Source: JBDNJM01 sp041687755
Lineage (GTDB): Bacteria > Planctomycetota > UBA1135 > GCA-002686595
NCBI GenBank assembly: GCA_041687755.1
Contig: JBDNJM010000058.1
Location: forward strand, 121,324 to 185,323
Length of the DNA stretch: 64,000 nucleotides
Direction of reading: 5' to 3'
Under the pieces are notes generated by a model, which saw nothing but the letters and a program-made list of their open reading frames with translations, was not told the origin of the DNA and did no database searches. Numbering within the stretch: the first letter of the stretch is position 1; each line of letters opens with the position of its first letter. This document shows, one piece after another, positions 35,692 through 44,785 of this stretch. A program made the translations under genes and the position numbers.

Positions 35692-38600
35692 TCAGGGAGC
35701 AGGCTCGGGGTTCGGGATCCGATCCGAAAGCGCTAGCATCGCGCGTAGCAGCGCGTTCTCGAGCGGTTCGCTGGGGCTGGCCAGTCGCTGCTCCAGCACC
35801 TCACGGGCACGCCCGCGAGCGGCCGGATCCGCGCCGCGAACCAACGCCATCCCGTACAGCCCGGCCAGCTTGGGCACGAGCGGTGCCGGCAGCTTCTTAC
35901 GACCGTTCCACAGCCGTTCCAGGATCTGCAGACCTCCGGGGAACGACTGGGGGCCCGCGTTGAGTCGCGCCTTGGCCGAGATCAACTCGGCGCCTGGATC
36001 GTTCGCGGCTCTGGCGCCGGACTGCACGACCTGACCGAGCAGGGCCTCGACCCGCCCACGGTCCGTGCCGGCATCCGCCAACAGCTCCGCGGTGGCGAGT
36101 AGGACCTCTGGGTCCGGGCCCATCTGCAGGAGGATGTCGTACAGCTCGAGGGCTTCGGGCTGCCGCTCTTGGACGGTCAATACTTCTCCGAGCGCGCGCC
36201 ACAGGCCGAATTCGGTCGGATCCTTGGCGAGTTCTTCGAGCACGAGTCGCTCGGCTTCGATGGGGTCTAGCCGACCGATCAGCGCAACCCACTCCTGGGT
36301 TGCCCCGTCGCGCAGACTCTCCAACGGCCTTCCGTCGCTGCGCTCCCGGAACGCGTCCAGGTGCGCGAACGCGCGCACCGACGCCAACCGCGGTCTCTCG
36401 GCGAACTCGATCAGGTCCAGCCGCGCGATAGCCACCGGCGGAGCCGGATCCTCTGGCGCGAGCTCCTCGATGCTGTCGAGCAGGAAGCGTGCCTGCACGG
36501 GGCTCAAGCCCTTGACGTCGAGCCCGCGCTCCACGATCTGAATCAGCTGGGGAAGGGCTTCGTGGCGCTCCTCTCCCTCGACCAGCTGTAGAAAACGCAG
36601 ATAGCTCGTGGCGCCCCCGACCCAATCTCCGCGGGCAATCAGCACGGTCGTCGCGAGCTGCAGCGTGCCGAGGTTGTCCGGCGCGAGCGCCAGGGCGTTG
36701 CGCAGGGACTCCGTGGCCTTCTCGAGGTTGCCCTTCTGTAGCTGAGCCTGGGCTTTCACGGTGAGTCGGTCCGCCTGGGCGAGCGCGTCGGGCTCGTCCA
36801 GGCCCTCGTTCTCGGTCCGCACCAGCGCCTCCCGGGCCCTGGCCTGGAGCAGCTCCGGGTGGTCACGCCGGCCGAACTGTCCGAGGAGTGCCTCCTCGAG
36901 CTCGACCCAGCCGGGCAGGAACCCAGGGCGCAGCTCGAGCAGCTCGGCAAGGCGAGCCGAGGCCCCCTCGTAGTCGCCCGCCTCGTTCTGGAGCCTGGCC
37001 AAGATCAGCGTGGACCACGTGTCCTGGGGCCGAAGGCCGTCGAGCGCACCAGCAGCCCACGCGCGCCAAACCGGGTCCTCGAGCGCGAGCATCGCACCCA
37101 GCAGCAGCCGCGGGTCGCGCGGATTGCGCTCGTTGCCGGCGAGCGCGAGCTCGGCGTCGGTGCGGCCCTTGGGGCCCAGGTCGGTGGGAATCGCCAGCGG
37201 CTCCGCGCGCAGGCTCTGCACCGCGAGGCGCAGCAGAACCCAGAGCGGCTCCTGCGGGTGCGCGAATTCCCCGTCGAGCGCGAGCGCGAGCGCCTCGTCG
37301 AGGCGCTCCTCCAGGGCGGAGAGGATGGCGGCACTGAGCTCAGTGAGTTCGAGGTCTGTGTCGCGCAGCTGCTGAACCCGAAGCGGCACGTCCGTCCAGT
37401 CCACGAACTCCACGGACTGCAGCACCCGTGCGAGCTGCACGCGACCGTCGCCGAACCAAGCACCCGCACGCTCGATGGCCTCCGCGGAATTCACCCGCGA
37501 ACCCAGCCGCATGTGAGCGGCGGCCATGCGCAGCAGCACTTCCCCGGAGCGCGTCTCCGGCAGGCTGTCGAGTCGCGCCAGAACCTGGAGTGCTCCGGCC
37601 GATTGACCGACCTCGAGCAGTGCATCGACCGCCTCCAACGCCGGTTCAGGATCGAGGGCGACGTCTTCGGGAAGCTGCTTGAGCAGCTTGGCGAGCTGGG
37701 GATCCCGACGAGCCACCAGGGTTCCTTCGATCGCAATGAGCAGCGCCTCCGAGGCAGAGGCGGGGTCTGCGAAGAGCGGCTCAAGACGCTTCAGCGCGTT
37801 CTGTAGCTTGCCCGAGGCCGCCTCCGAACGCGCCGCCAGCAGCTGCGAGCCAGCGCTGAGCTCGTCGGCTCCCGCGTCGCGGAACGCGCGCAGCGCGACC
37901 GCCGCCTTGCCCAGCTCCAGCATCTGGGTCGCGAAGACCCAGCGTCCCGTGTTGCCGGGATCCAGGCGCATCGCGCGGTACAACTGGGCGCCCTGCAGAT
38001 CGCCGGTTCGGATCCGTTCGCGCAGGTCCAGCAGGTGTTCCTCGACATCGCCCCCGGCCTCGATGCGCTGCAGTCGCAGCTCGAGCGCTTCTGCGGTACG
38101 CCCGAGGCGCGTGAGCGCCTCGATGCGCAGGTCGATTGCGGGCGCGAAGTGCGGCAGATCGTCCAAGAGCACTGCCGTGGTCGCGAGTACGCCATCCATC
38201 CGCGGCGCCGCAAAATGAGCTTCTGCGAGGCGCAGCAGCACGAAGCTCGACTCCTGCTCGAAAGGGATCAGGCGCGCCTGCCGCAGAAGAGTCAAACGCT
38301 CCAACTCGATGTCCCGGCCAGCCGCCGCAAGCAGGTTCTCGCCGAGTTCGCGCCATTCGGGCTCGACCTCCAGCACCAGTCCGGGATCGACTTCCATCGC
38401 CTTCGCCATCGATGCCATCGCTCGACCCGACTGCCCCGAACGCTTGAGCTGGATCGAGGCCAGAGCTCTCCAAGCCGTCCCCGGTCCCTCAGGGTTGGCC
38501 ACCGTCGCGTCCAGCAGGTACTTCAGCTGGAAATCTTCCTCGCCACGCTCCGCTGCAATTTCGGCAAGCGCACGCAATGCGACTCCCAGCGCACCGACGA

Positions 38601-39786
38601 CCGGTTCGTCCGGGCTCGCTGAGACGTAGGCCCGCAGCGACGTATCCGCCAAGGCCGCCTCATCGAGATTGCGGCGAGCGATCCCAAGGTAGAAGTTTGC
38701 GGAATCACGCTCCTCCTTGCGCGCTGGCCCATTGGAGAAAACCGCGGCCATCTGCTGGGCGATCGCCCGCAGACGCTGCCACTCCTCGCCCTGATAAAGG
38801 ATTTCACACCAGACCGGCAAGAAGTCCGGCTGGATTGGAACCGCCTCGCCGTCGATGGAAACAGCCTGAGCAGCGATGGAGGTTGCAGCTCGGGGGCGAT
38901 TGAGGTCGCCGAGCGCTTGAGCGAGAACTTGGAGCACTCCAGCGGAGATGGCCACGTTCTCATGGGCCATCGCCGCCAGCCCCAGGTCCACCGCATAAGT
39001 GGGATGGCCCGCATCGACGAAGTTCTTGGAGAGCAGCTGCACCGCTCGCGGTTGGATCGCGGCATCCATGGAGCGGATAAGATGCTCACGGGCCTGCCCG
39101 GCCAACAGGCAGCCCTCGTCCAATGCCAGGAGGATGCCCGCAGCTTCTTCCTCGTCCTCTAGACAGAGCTCAAGCTCGAGCCGCCTCGTTCCGGCAGACC
39201 GCTGTGGATCATCCAGGTCGCCTAGCAAGGCGCGCTCGATATCTGGGAGCAGCGCGTCGGCAGCCTCAGTCGGCAGCAACTTGCGCAGTTGTTCGTGCAC
39301 GCTCGTGCGGACTGCGTCGAGGCGTTCGTAGTCGGCCTGCGCCAGCATGAGGTGCGCACTGGAGTGGCTGGGCACCTGTTGGTGGATCACCTCGACCTGG
39401 GCCTCTGCACTCTCCAGCTCCCCTCGCGAAAAATCGACCCAGGCCAACTCCATTCGAACCGGGATCTCGTCCCCCAGCCCCAGCTGCAGGACCGTCTGTA
39501 GGTCCGTCGCGGCCGCTGTGGGATTCCCTTCCTTGCGCAAGATACGGGCCCGTTCGAGCAGGATCTCACCAACGAGTTCGATCCGTTCTCCGGGCTCGAT
39601 CAAGCTCAGCGCCAGGTTCAGCTCGCGGCGGGCACGATCGGGATCGGCCTCGGTGGCCTCCATGCGGCCGCGTGCGCTCGCCAGCAGGTCCTCGGGCCCG
39701 ATCTCCGCGTTGTGCACGAAGTCGCGGCCGAACCATATGACGCCCCCCATGCAGAGGAGCAGGAACAGCCAGGGGAGCAGCTTCAT
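35692..39786 (-). CDS. Giant membrane-anchored TPR-repeat protein
   Basis: 1364 residues. One N-terminal membrane helix (PWLFLLLCMGGVIWFG, about 5-20) and then almost only helical TPR-like repeats to the end. Examples are YELGIARRNLDEAALADTS-like pairs through the middle and LQKGNLEKATESLRNALAL near 1060. No catalytic motif was seen. With its anchor in the inner membrane and the repeats outside, it could scaffold a protein complex. It lies between the EPS deacetylase gene (convergent) and the sigma-54 regulator (same strand, 99 bp upstream). Exosortase-type EPS loci often carry TPR proteins (PrsT), but this one is far longer and I cannot confirm orthology. Confidence 0.75.
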   Translation of the reverse strand: MKLLPWLFLLLCMGGVIWFGRDFVHNAEIGPEDLLASARGRMEATEADPDRARRELNLALSLIEPGERIELVGEILLERARILRKEGNPTAAATDLQTVLQLGLGDEIPVRMELAWVDFSRGELESAEAQVEVIHQQVPSHSSAHLMLAQADYERLDAVRTSVHEQLRKLLPTEAADALLPDIERALLGDLDDPQRSAGTRRLELELCLEDEEEAAGILLALDEGCLLAGQAREHLIRSMDAAIQPRAVQLLSKNFVDAGHPTYAVDLGLAAMAHENVAISAGVLQVLAQALGDLNRPRAATSIAAQAVSIDGEAVPIQPDFLPVWCEILYQGEEWQRLRAIAQQMAAVFSNGPARKEERDSANFYLGIARRNLDEAALADTSLRAYVSASPDEPVVGALGVALRALAEIAAERGEEDFQLKYLLDATVANPEGPGTAWRALASIQLKRSGQSGRAMASMAKAMEVDPGLVLEVEPEWRELGENLLAAAGRDIELERLTLLRQARLIPFEQESSFVLLRLAEAHFAAPRMDGVLATTAVLLDDLPHFAPAIDLRIEALTRLGRTAEALELRLQRIEAGGDVEEHLLDLRERIRTGDLQGAQLYRAMRLDPGNTGRWVFATQMLELGKAAVALRAFRDAGADELSAGSQLLAARSEAASGKLQNALKRLEPLFADPASASEALLIAIEGTLVARRDPQLAKLLKQLPEDVALDPEPALEAVDALLEVGQSAGALQVLARLDSLPETRSGEVLLRMAAAHMRLGSRVNSAEAIERAGAWFGDGRVQLARVLQSVEFVDWTDVPLRVQQLRDTDLELTELSAAILSALEERLDEALALALDGEFAHPQEPLWVLLRLAVQSLRAEPLAIPTDLGPKGRTDAELALAGNERNPRDPRLLLGAMLALEDPVWRAWAAGALDGLRPQDTWSTLILARLQNEAGDYEGASARLAELLELRPGFLPGWVELEEALLGQFGRRDHPELLQARAREALVRTENEGLDEPDALAQADRLTVKAQAQLQKGNLEKATESLRNALALAPDNLGTLQLATTVLIARGDWVGGATSYLRFLQLVEGEERHEALPQLIQIVERGLDVKGLSPVQARFLLDSIEELAPEDPAPPVAIARLDLIEFAERPRLASVRAFAHLDAFRERSDGRPLESLRDGATQEWVALIGRLDPIEAERLVLEELAKDPTEFGLWRALGEVLTVQERQPEALELYDILLQMGPDPEVLLATAELLADAGTDRGRVEALLGQVVQSGARAANDPGAELISAKARLNAGPQSFPGGLQILERLWNGRKKLPAPLVPKLAGLYGMALVRGADPAARGRAREVLEQRLASPSEPLENALLRAMLALSDRIPNPEPAP

Positions 39787-39885
39787 CTCGGGATCGGAAG
39801 GTGGCGCGGTCTTTCAAGGGACCGGGAGGGCTTTCAAGAGGCCGTGAGCGGGACCGGGGGGGGCGGGGAGGCGGTGGGAGGTCTC

Positions 39886-41373
39886 TCAGGCTCCCGAGCC
39901 TTCGCTGCCCGAGGATAGCAGCCCGAACTTGCGCATCTTGTTGAACAACGTGCTGCGATTGACGTCCAGGAGCTCGGCGGTTCGCTTGCGGCTTCCGCCG
40001 CAGGCCTCCAGAGCGCGCTCGACGAAGCGGCGCTCGGGGCCCTCCAGCATCTCGCGAAGCGGTCCGAGGGGCGTGGTCTCCCAGCCGGCAACAGGGGTCG
40101 CAGGGTCCACAAGCTCCCGGGTCGTAGGAGCGGCAGCTGGCGCCGGAGCCCCCGGGGGCGGCGTGTGGGCAGTCGGAGGGACTGGTGGCAAGCCCCGGCG
40201 CGGGACCCGCGCGGAGCCTTCTCCCAGGGCGGGCGGCAGGTGCTCCGGACCGATCGGTGCGCCTCCGGCCAGCAGCACGCCGCGCTCGACCGCATGGCGC
40301 AGCTCGCGGACGTTGCCCGGCCAGTCGTGGGCGAAAAAGCGCGACAGGGCGGCCGGCTGAATCGTCGCGGCGTCCGACCCAAGGTCGGCGAATTCTTCCA
40401 GGAAGTGCTCCAGCAGGAGCTGCACGTCCAGCGGTCGCTCCCGCAGCGGCGGCAGCTCCAGGCCGATGACCTCGAGCCGCCAGAAGAGGTCCTCCCGAAA
40501 GCGTCCGGCCTCCACTTCGGAGCGCAGATCGACGTTCGTCGCCGCGATCACACGCACGTCCGCCGTGCGGGTCTTGGACTCTCCCACCCGCTCGAAGGCC
40601 CGGGTCTCCAGGAACCGCAGCAGCTTGACCTGCAACGCAGGCGAGGCCGTGCCGATCTCGTCCAGGAACAGGGTGCCCTCGTCGGCGGACTCGAACTTGC
40701 CCTCCGCGGCCGTACGGGCGCCCGTGAAGCTGCCTGCGGCATGGCCGAACAACTCGCTCTCGAGGAGATTCTCGGCCAGCGCTCCGCAGTTGACCTCGAC
40801 GAACGGGCGGCCGGCACGCGGAGAGAGGCCGTGGACGGCGGCCGCAAGCCGCGACTTGCCCACGCCGCTCTCGCCGGTCACCAGCAGGGTCGTGGCCGAG
40901 GCAGCGACCCGCCTCGCCAGCTCGAACAGCTCCCCGCAGCGCGGATCCCGACTGACGAGGCCCCCCAGCCGGAACTCGGTCCCGCGGCCGGCGCGCAGGC
41001 GCCGGTTCTCCTGCTCGAGCCGATGGGCCTGCAGGGCTCGCTCCACGGTCCGCTGGGCCTCTTCCAGGGGCGCCGGTCGACCCAAGACCGCGAAGGCTCC
41101 CCGGGCGTGGGCGCCGGAGGCCCCGCTCAGATTCCCGAACGTGTCGAAGGCGATCCAGGTGGGCCCAGCCTCGTCCAGCACGCCCAGCTCCGCGAGCAGC
41201 GACGCGGCGCGGGCCTCGACGAGCACCAGGTCGATCGCCCCTTCGGCGAGCAACTCCGCGGCCCGCTCCACATCTTCTAGGCAGACCAACTCGTGTCCGG
41301 CAGCCTGCAGGGCCTCGGGCAGCTCACCGAAGGCCAGGACGTCAGGGTCCAGCAGCAGGATCGTGTTCGCCAT
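39886..41373 (-). CDS. Sigma-54-dependent regulator with degenerate receiver (PrsR-like)
   Basis: 495 residues from the ATG at 41373; 111 more codons are open upstream but lie in the divergent promoter region. Residues 1-115 fold like a receiver, yet the phosphate-accepting Asp is replaced by Glu53 (DLVLVEARA) and the conserved Lys by Arg (LGRPA), so it may be constitutively active-like or unphosphorylated. The AAA+ domain has Walker A GESGVGKS (167-174), the sigma-54 contact loop GSFTGA (214-219) instead of GAFTGA, and Walker B LFLDE (235-239). A Pro/Ala linker leads to a Fis-type helix-turn-helix with CGGSRKRTAELLDVNRSTLF. Likely an activator of the EPS genes around it, as PrsR is elsewhere. 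Confidence 0.85.
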   Translation of the reverse strand: MANTILLLDPDVLAFGELPEALQAAGHELVCLEDVERAAELLAEGAIDLVLVEARAASLLAELGVLDEAGPTWIAFDTFGNLSGASGAHARGAFAVLGRPAPLEEAQRTVERALQAHRLEQENRRLRAGRGTEFRLGGLVSRDPRCGELFELARRVAASATTLLVTGESGVGKSRLAAAVHGLSPRAGRPFVEVNCGALAENLLESELFGHAAGSFTGARTAAEGKFESADEGTLFLDEIGTASPALQVKLLRFLETRAFERVGESKTRTADVRVIAATNVDLRSEVEAGRFREDLFWRLEVIGLELPPLRERPLDVQLLLEHFLEEFADLGSDAATIQPAALSRFFAHDWPGNVRELRHAVERGVLLAGGAPIGPEHLPPALGEGSARVPRRGLPPVPPTAHTPPPGAPAPAAAPTTRELVDPATPVAGWETTPLGPLREMLEGPERRFVERALEACGGSRKRTAELLDVNRSTLFNKMRKFGLLSSGSEGSGA

Positions 41374-41538
41374 GGGGGAGCCGGCAGTCCGGCGTCGATT
41401 CTTTTCGACACGATCGTCGCGTGAACTGGACGGCGATCCTCGGAACCCGGCTCCCTGACCTGCGGCCTCAGCTACCTTTAGGGACCTCGCAGTACGCGCC
41501 GCCGGCCGCCGTCGCGTCTGCGTTCCGTCCCCGACCCG

Positions 41539-42636
41539 ATGAAGCCCCTCGATCCTGAGACCGTCGCCCCCCCTATCCCGGGGTCCCCTAGCGCGGGGTC
41601 CTTTAGCGCGGGGTCCCCGACCGGCGAACCGGACCTCGGTCCGCCCCCGGACGTCTCGATCGTGATCCCGATTTTCAACGAGGAGGAGAGCCTCCCGATC
41701 CTCCACCGCGAGATCCTCGCCGCCATGGAGCCCTCGGGCCGCACGTTCGAAGTGATCTACATCGACGATTGCTCGACCGACAGCTCGCTGCGGGTGCTGC
41801 TGGAGCTTAAGCAGGGGGACGTCCGCATTCGGATCATCAAGTTCCGCAGCAACTCAGGGCAAACGGCGGCCATGGGGGCGGGGTTCGAGCACAGCCGCGG
41901 CCTGCGCGTCGCCACCCTCGACGGGGACCTGCAGAACGACCCGGCCGATATCCCGCGCATGGTCGAGATGGCCGAGAGCGGGGGCTGGGACATCGTCGCG
42001 GGCTGGCGCAAGCGGCGCGAGGACGGCTTCGTTCTGCGCCGGCTGCCCTCCAAGGCCGCCAACCGAATGATCGGCCTGTTCACGGGCGTACGGATCCACG
42101 ACACCGGCTGCACCCTCAAGATCTTCAGCGGCAGCCTCGTGCGCAGCCTGTCGCTCTACGCCGACCAACACCGGTTCCTGCCCGTGATGAGCGCCGGCAG
42201 CGGCGCGCGCATCACCGAGACGGTCGTCAACCACCGGGCGCGCCAGTTCGGCGCGAGCAAGTACGGCCTCAGCCGGGCGACTCGCGTGCTGCTCGACCTC
42301 CTCTCCATCAAGCTGATCGCCCAGTTTTCCCAGCGCCCGCTACGCTACTTCGGGCTGATCTCACTCAGCTTTCTCGGGGTGGCGATGTTCTTCCTGCTGG
42401 TCGGCTTCATCAGCCTCGACCCGGACCCCGCGCGGGGTCAGCAGTCCCTCGTCGAGACCGCCCTCGGCGACTTCACCATCAACGACTGGGAGCTAATCGT
42501 GGTGTCGATCGTGATCCTCGTTTTGATGATGACCGTGTTCTTCGCCATGCTCGGCCTGCTCAGCGAGCTTGTCGTCAAGGCCAGCGGCATGCACCGACGC
42601 CGCATCCTTGACCGGATCCTCAACGAACTCCATTGA
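41539..42636 (+). CDS. GT2 family glycosyltransferase, polyprenyl-phosphate sugar synthase type
   Basis: 365 residues. After a Pro/Gly/Ser-rich N-terminus comes the GT-A domain: SIVIPIFNEEESLP, IDDCSTDSS and the metal-binding DGD in TLDGDLQNDPADIPRM. Then RLPSKAANRMIG and HDTGCTLKIF, both typical of the DPM1/GtrB/ArnC branch. Two hydrophobic segments lie near 270-295 and 320-345. Such enzymes load one sugar onto undecaprenyl phosphate at the inner membrane. The N-terminal GSPSAGSFSAGS segment comes from a 15-base tandem repeat (41579-41623). It ends in TGATG with the next gene, a paralogue. Confidence 0.87.
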   Translation: MKPLDPETVAPPIPGSPSAGSFSAGSPTGEPDLGPPPDVSIVIPIFNEEESLPILHREILAAMEPSGRTFEVIYIDDCSTDSSLRVLLELKQGDVRIRIIKFRSNSGQTAAMGAGFEHSRGLRVATLDGDLQNDPADIPRMVEMAESGGWDIVAGWRKRREDGFVLRRLPSKAANRMIGLFTGVRIHDTGCTLKIFSGSLVRSLSLYADQHRFLPVMSAGSGARITETVVNHRARQFGASKYGLSRATRVLLDLLSIKLIAQFSQRPLRYFGLISLSFLGVAMFFLLVGFISLDPDPARGQQSLVETALGDFTINDWELIVVSIVILVLMMTVFFAMLGLLSELVVKASGMHRRRILDRILNELH

Positions 42637-43703
42637 TGAGCGCAAGCGATACGGACCCTGACGTTCCGGCCGAACCGCGGCCGCCCACGCCGCCGCCCGC
42701 GCCTCCGTCCGAGGCCCCCGAACAGACCCAGGGGGAGCATGCAGAGGCCGACTACACGCCGGCGTTCGAGATGCTCGACGTGACCGTCGTCGTGCCGGTT
42801 CAGAGTCCGGATGCGGAGGTGGATCAGGTCGCCCAGGCCCTAGGGGATGAACTCGACCGCGAAGGTCGTTCCTGGGAGGTCGTGTTCGTCTTCGACGGCG
42901 TCACGGGCGAGGCCTGGAAGCGGGTCCAGCTCCTGCACGACCGGTTGGGGTCCAAGATCAAGACGATCCTGTTCAAGAACCCCTTCGGAGAGTCGGTCTG
43001 CCTTTCCGCGGCCTTCGAGCGCTCCCAGGGCCGGGTCATCTTGACCTCGCCCCAGTACGTGCAGATCGATCCGCTCGAGGTGCGCCCGATGCTGGCGGCG
43101 ATCAAAGAGGGTGCGGACTTTATCACGCCCTGGCGCCACCCGCGCGTGGACCCAATCCTCAACCGCTCCCAGTCGGCCTTTTTCAACTGGGTCATTAGGT
43201 TGATGATCAAGGGGCCGTTCCATGACCTGAACTGCTACTTCCGGGCCTTTCGGCGCGAAGTCCTCGAGGACATCTCGATCTACGGCGACATGTATCGCTT
43301 CCTGCCCGTGATGGCCCACAGGCAGGGCTTCCGGGTCGAGGAGGTGCGCGTGCGCCACCTGAAAGAGTGGGGCAAGGCGGGCTTCTTCGGACTCGGCGTC
43401 TACCTGCGGCGCTTCCTCGACATCCTCGCCGTGATGTTCCTGAGCAAGTTCACGCTCAAGCCCCTGCGCTTCTTCGGAACGCTCGGTGGCCTGTTCGCGA
43501 TCGTCGGCGGCGCGATCTGCACCTACCTCGCGTACACCAAGATCTTCGAGGACGAGAAGGTGGCAGGCCGCCCGCTGTTGCTGCTCGGCGTGCTCTTGAT
43601 CGTGCTCGGCGTCCAGATCACCGGCTTCGGCCTGGTCGGTGAGATCATCATCTTCTCCCAGGCCCGCAACCTGAAGGAGTACCGCATCGACCGGATTTTC
43701 TAG
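42636..43703 (+). CDS. GT2-like protein with degenerate catalytic motif
   Basis: 355 residues from the ATG overlapping the previous stop. It shares the layout of the upstream GT2 protein: MLDVTVVVPVQ for the first strand, IKGPFHDLNCYFRAF in place of HDTGCTLKIF, YRFLPVMAHRQGFR, and two C-terminal membrane segments (about 285-305 and 315-340). Where the paralogue has DGDLQND it has SPQYVQID, so the DxD metal site is missing, and IDDCSTD has become VFDGVTG. It may therefore be a non-catalytic partner of the upstream enzyme or use another mechanism. The N-terminal 40 residues are Pro/Glu-rich. It overlaps the FemAB gene by one base (TAGTG). Confidence 0.8.
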   Translation: MSASDTDPDVPAEPRPPTPPPAPPSEAPEQTQGEHAEADYTPAFEMLDVTVVVPVQSPDAEVDQVAQALGDELDREGRSWEVVFVFDGVTGEAWKRVQLLHDRLGSKIKTILFKNPFGESVCLSAAFERSQGRVILTSPQYVQIDPLEVRPMLAAIKEGADFITPWRHPRVDPILNRSQSAFFNWVIRLMIKGPFHDLNCYFRAFRREVLEDISIYGDMYRFLPVMAHRQGFRVEEVRVRHLKEWGKAGFFGLGVYLRRFLDILAVMFLSKFTLKPLRFFGTLGGLFAIVGGAICTYLAYTKIFEDEKVAGRPLLLLGVLLIVLGVQITGFGLVGEIIIFSQARNLKEYRIDRIF

Positions 43704-44785
43704 TGACCGAGACCAGCCTCAACCAAGACCTGGCCGTGCGGCCCCTGCGTCCTGAAGACGACGGGGCCCGAGACGCCTTCGTGCTCGACCATCCCGGCGG
43801 CACCCTGTTCCATGACTCGCGCTGGAAGCGCGCGATCCAGCGGACCTTCGGCCACGTGCCGCGGGATCTGGGTGCCTTTCGCGACGAGCGACTTGTCGGC
43901 CTGCTGCCCCTGATGCGGGTGCCGCGCCTGCCGCGCGGGCACAACCTCGTTTCCATGCCCTACGGAGTGTACGGGGGCCCCTTGGTCGCCGAGGACTCTC
44001 CTGGCGCTCTGGACCAGCTGCTCTTGCGTGCCACCGGCGACGCGCGAGCTGAGGGCGCTGCCCGACTCGAGCTGCGCTGCGACGCCGCCCTGCCGGACGC
44101 TTCGATGCAGCGCTTCGGATTGGCCAAGAGCGAGCTCTACTCGACGTTCGTGCGCCAGCTTCCGAACAAGCCGGAAGACGTGCTCGCCATGATGCCGAAG
44201 AAGGCCCGCGCCGAGGCCCGCAAGGCCCGCAAGCGCCACGGGCTGGAGCTCATCGAGGGGCGCTGGTACGCGGAGGACCTCTATCGCATGTTCATGAAGA
44301 ACAAGCGCTCGCTGGGCTCGCCCGGACTGCCCGCCAAGCTGTTCAACGAGCTGATGTCGATCCTCGGCAACGACGTGGTGGTGCATCTCGTGACGCGCAA
44401 TCGGCAGCCGCTCAGCGCCGTCATGTCTTTCGCTTACCGCGGGAGCCTCGTGGCCTACTACTCCGGCACGGAGCCGGGCGTCGACCGCCAGTACAGCGCC
44501 AGCAACTTCATGTACATGGCGTTGCAGGAGTGGGCCGTGGAACGCGGCTTCCACGAGTTCGATTTCTGCCGCAGTCGCCGGGACTCCGGCGCGTTCCAGT
44601 TCAAGCTGCACCAGGGCTTTGAGCCGCGGCAGCTCAACTACACCTACCTGGGCGTCAAGGCCGAGAGCCTGCCGAGCTTCACGCCCTCGAACCCGCGCAC
44701 CGCCGTCCTGCGCAAGGCCTGGAGCCAGCTGCCCGCGCCCGTCGCGGAGCGGCTCTCGCCGTTCCTCTCGCGCTACCTGTCCTAG
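43703..44785 (+). CDS. FemAB/GNAT-type protein of EPS (exosortase-locus) type
   Basis: 360 residues from a GTG that overlaps the previous stop. Two tandem acyltransferase-like folds: the first with HPGGTLFHDSRWKRAIQ, FGHVP, RLVGLLPLMRV and GVYGGPL; the second with KKARAEARKARKR, AVMSFAYRGSLVAYYSGT, ASNFMYMALQEWAVERG and FDFCRSRRDSGAFQFK. This order matches the FemAB-family proteins found in exosortase A loci. Real FemAB enzymes transfer amino acids from tRNA to peptidoglycan, but the role in EPS loci is unknown; aminoacyl decoration of glycan is a guess. The TAG stop is part of a CTAG at the left end of a 123-bp near-palindrome. Confidence 0.85.
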   Translation: MTETSLNQDLAVRPLRPEDDGARDAFVLDHPGGTLFHDSRWKRAIQRTFGHVPRDLGAFRDERLVGLLPLMRVPRLPRGHNLVSMPYGVYGGPLVAEDSPGALDQLLLRATGDARAEGAARLELRCDAALPDASMQRFGLAKSELYSTFVRQLPNKPEDVLAMMPKKARAEARKARKRHGLELIEGRWYAEDLYRMFMKNKRSLGSPGLPAKLFNELMSILGNDVVVHLVTRNRQPLSAVMSFAYRGSLVAYYSGTEPGVDRQYSASNFMYMALQEWAVERGFHEFDFCRSRRDSGAFQFKLHQGFEPRQLNYTYLGVKAESLPSFTPSNPRTAVLRKAWSQLPAPVAERLSPFLSRYLS

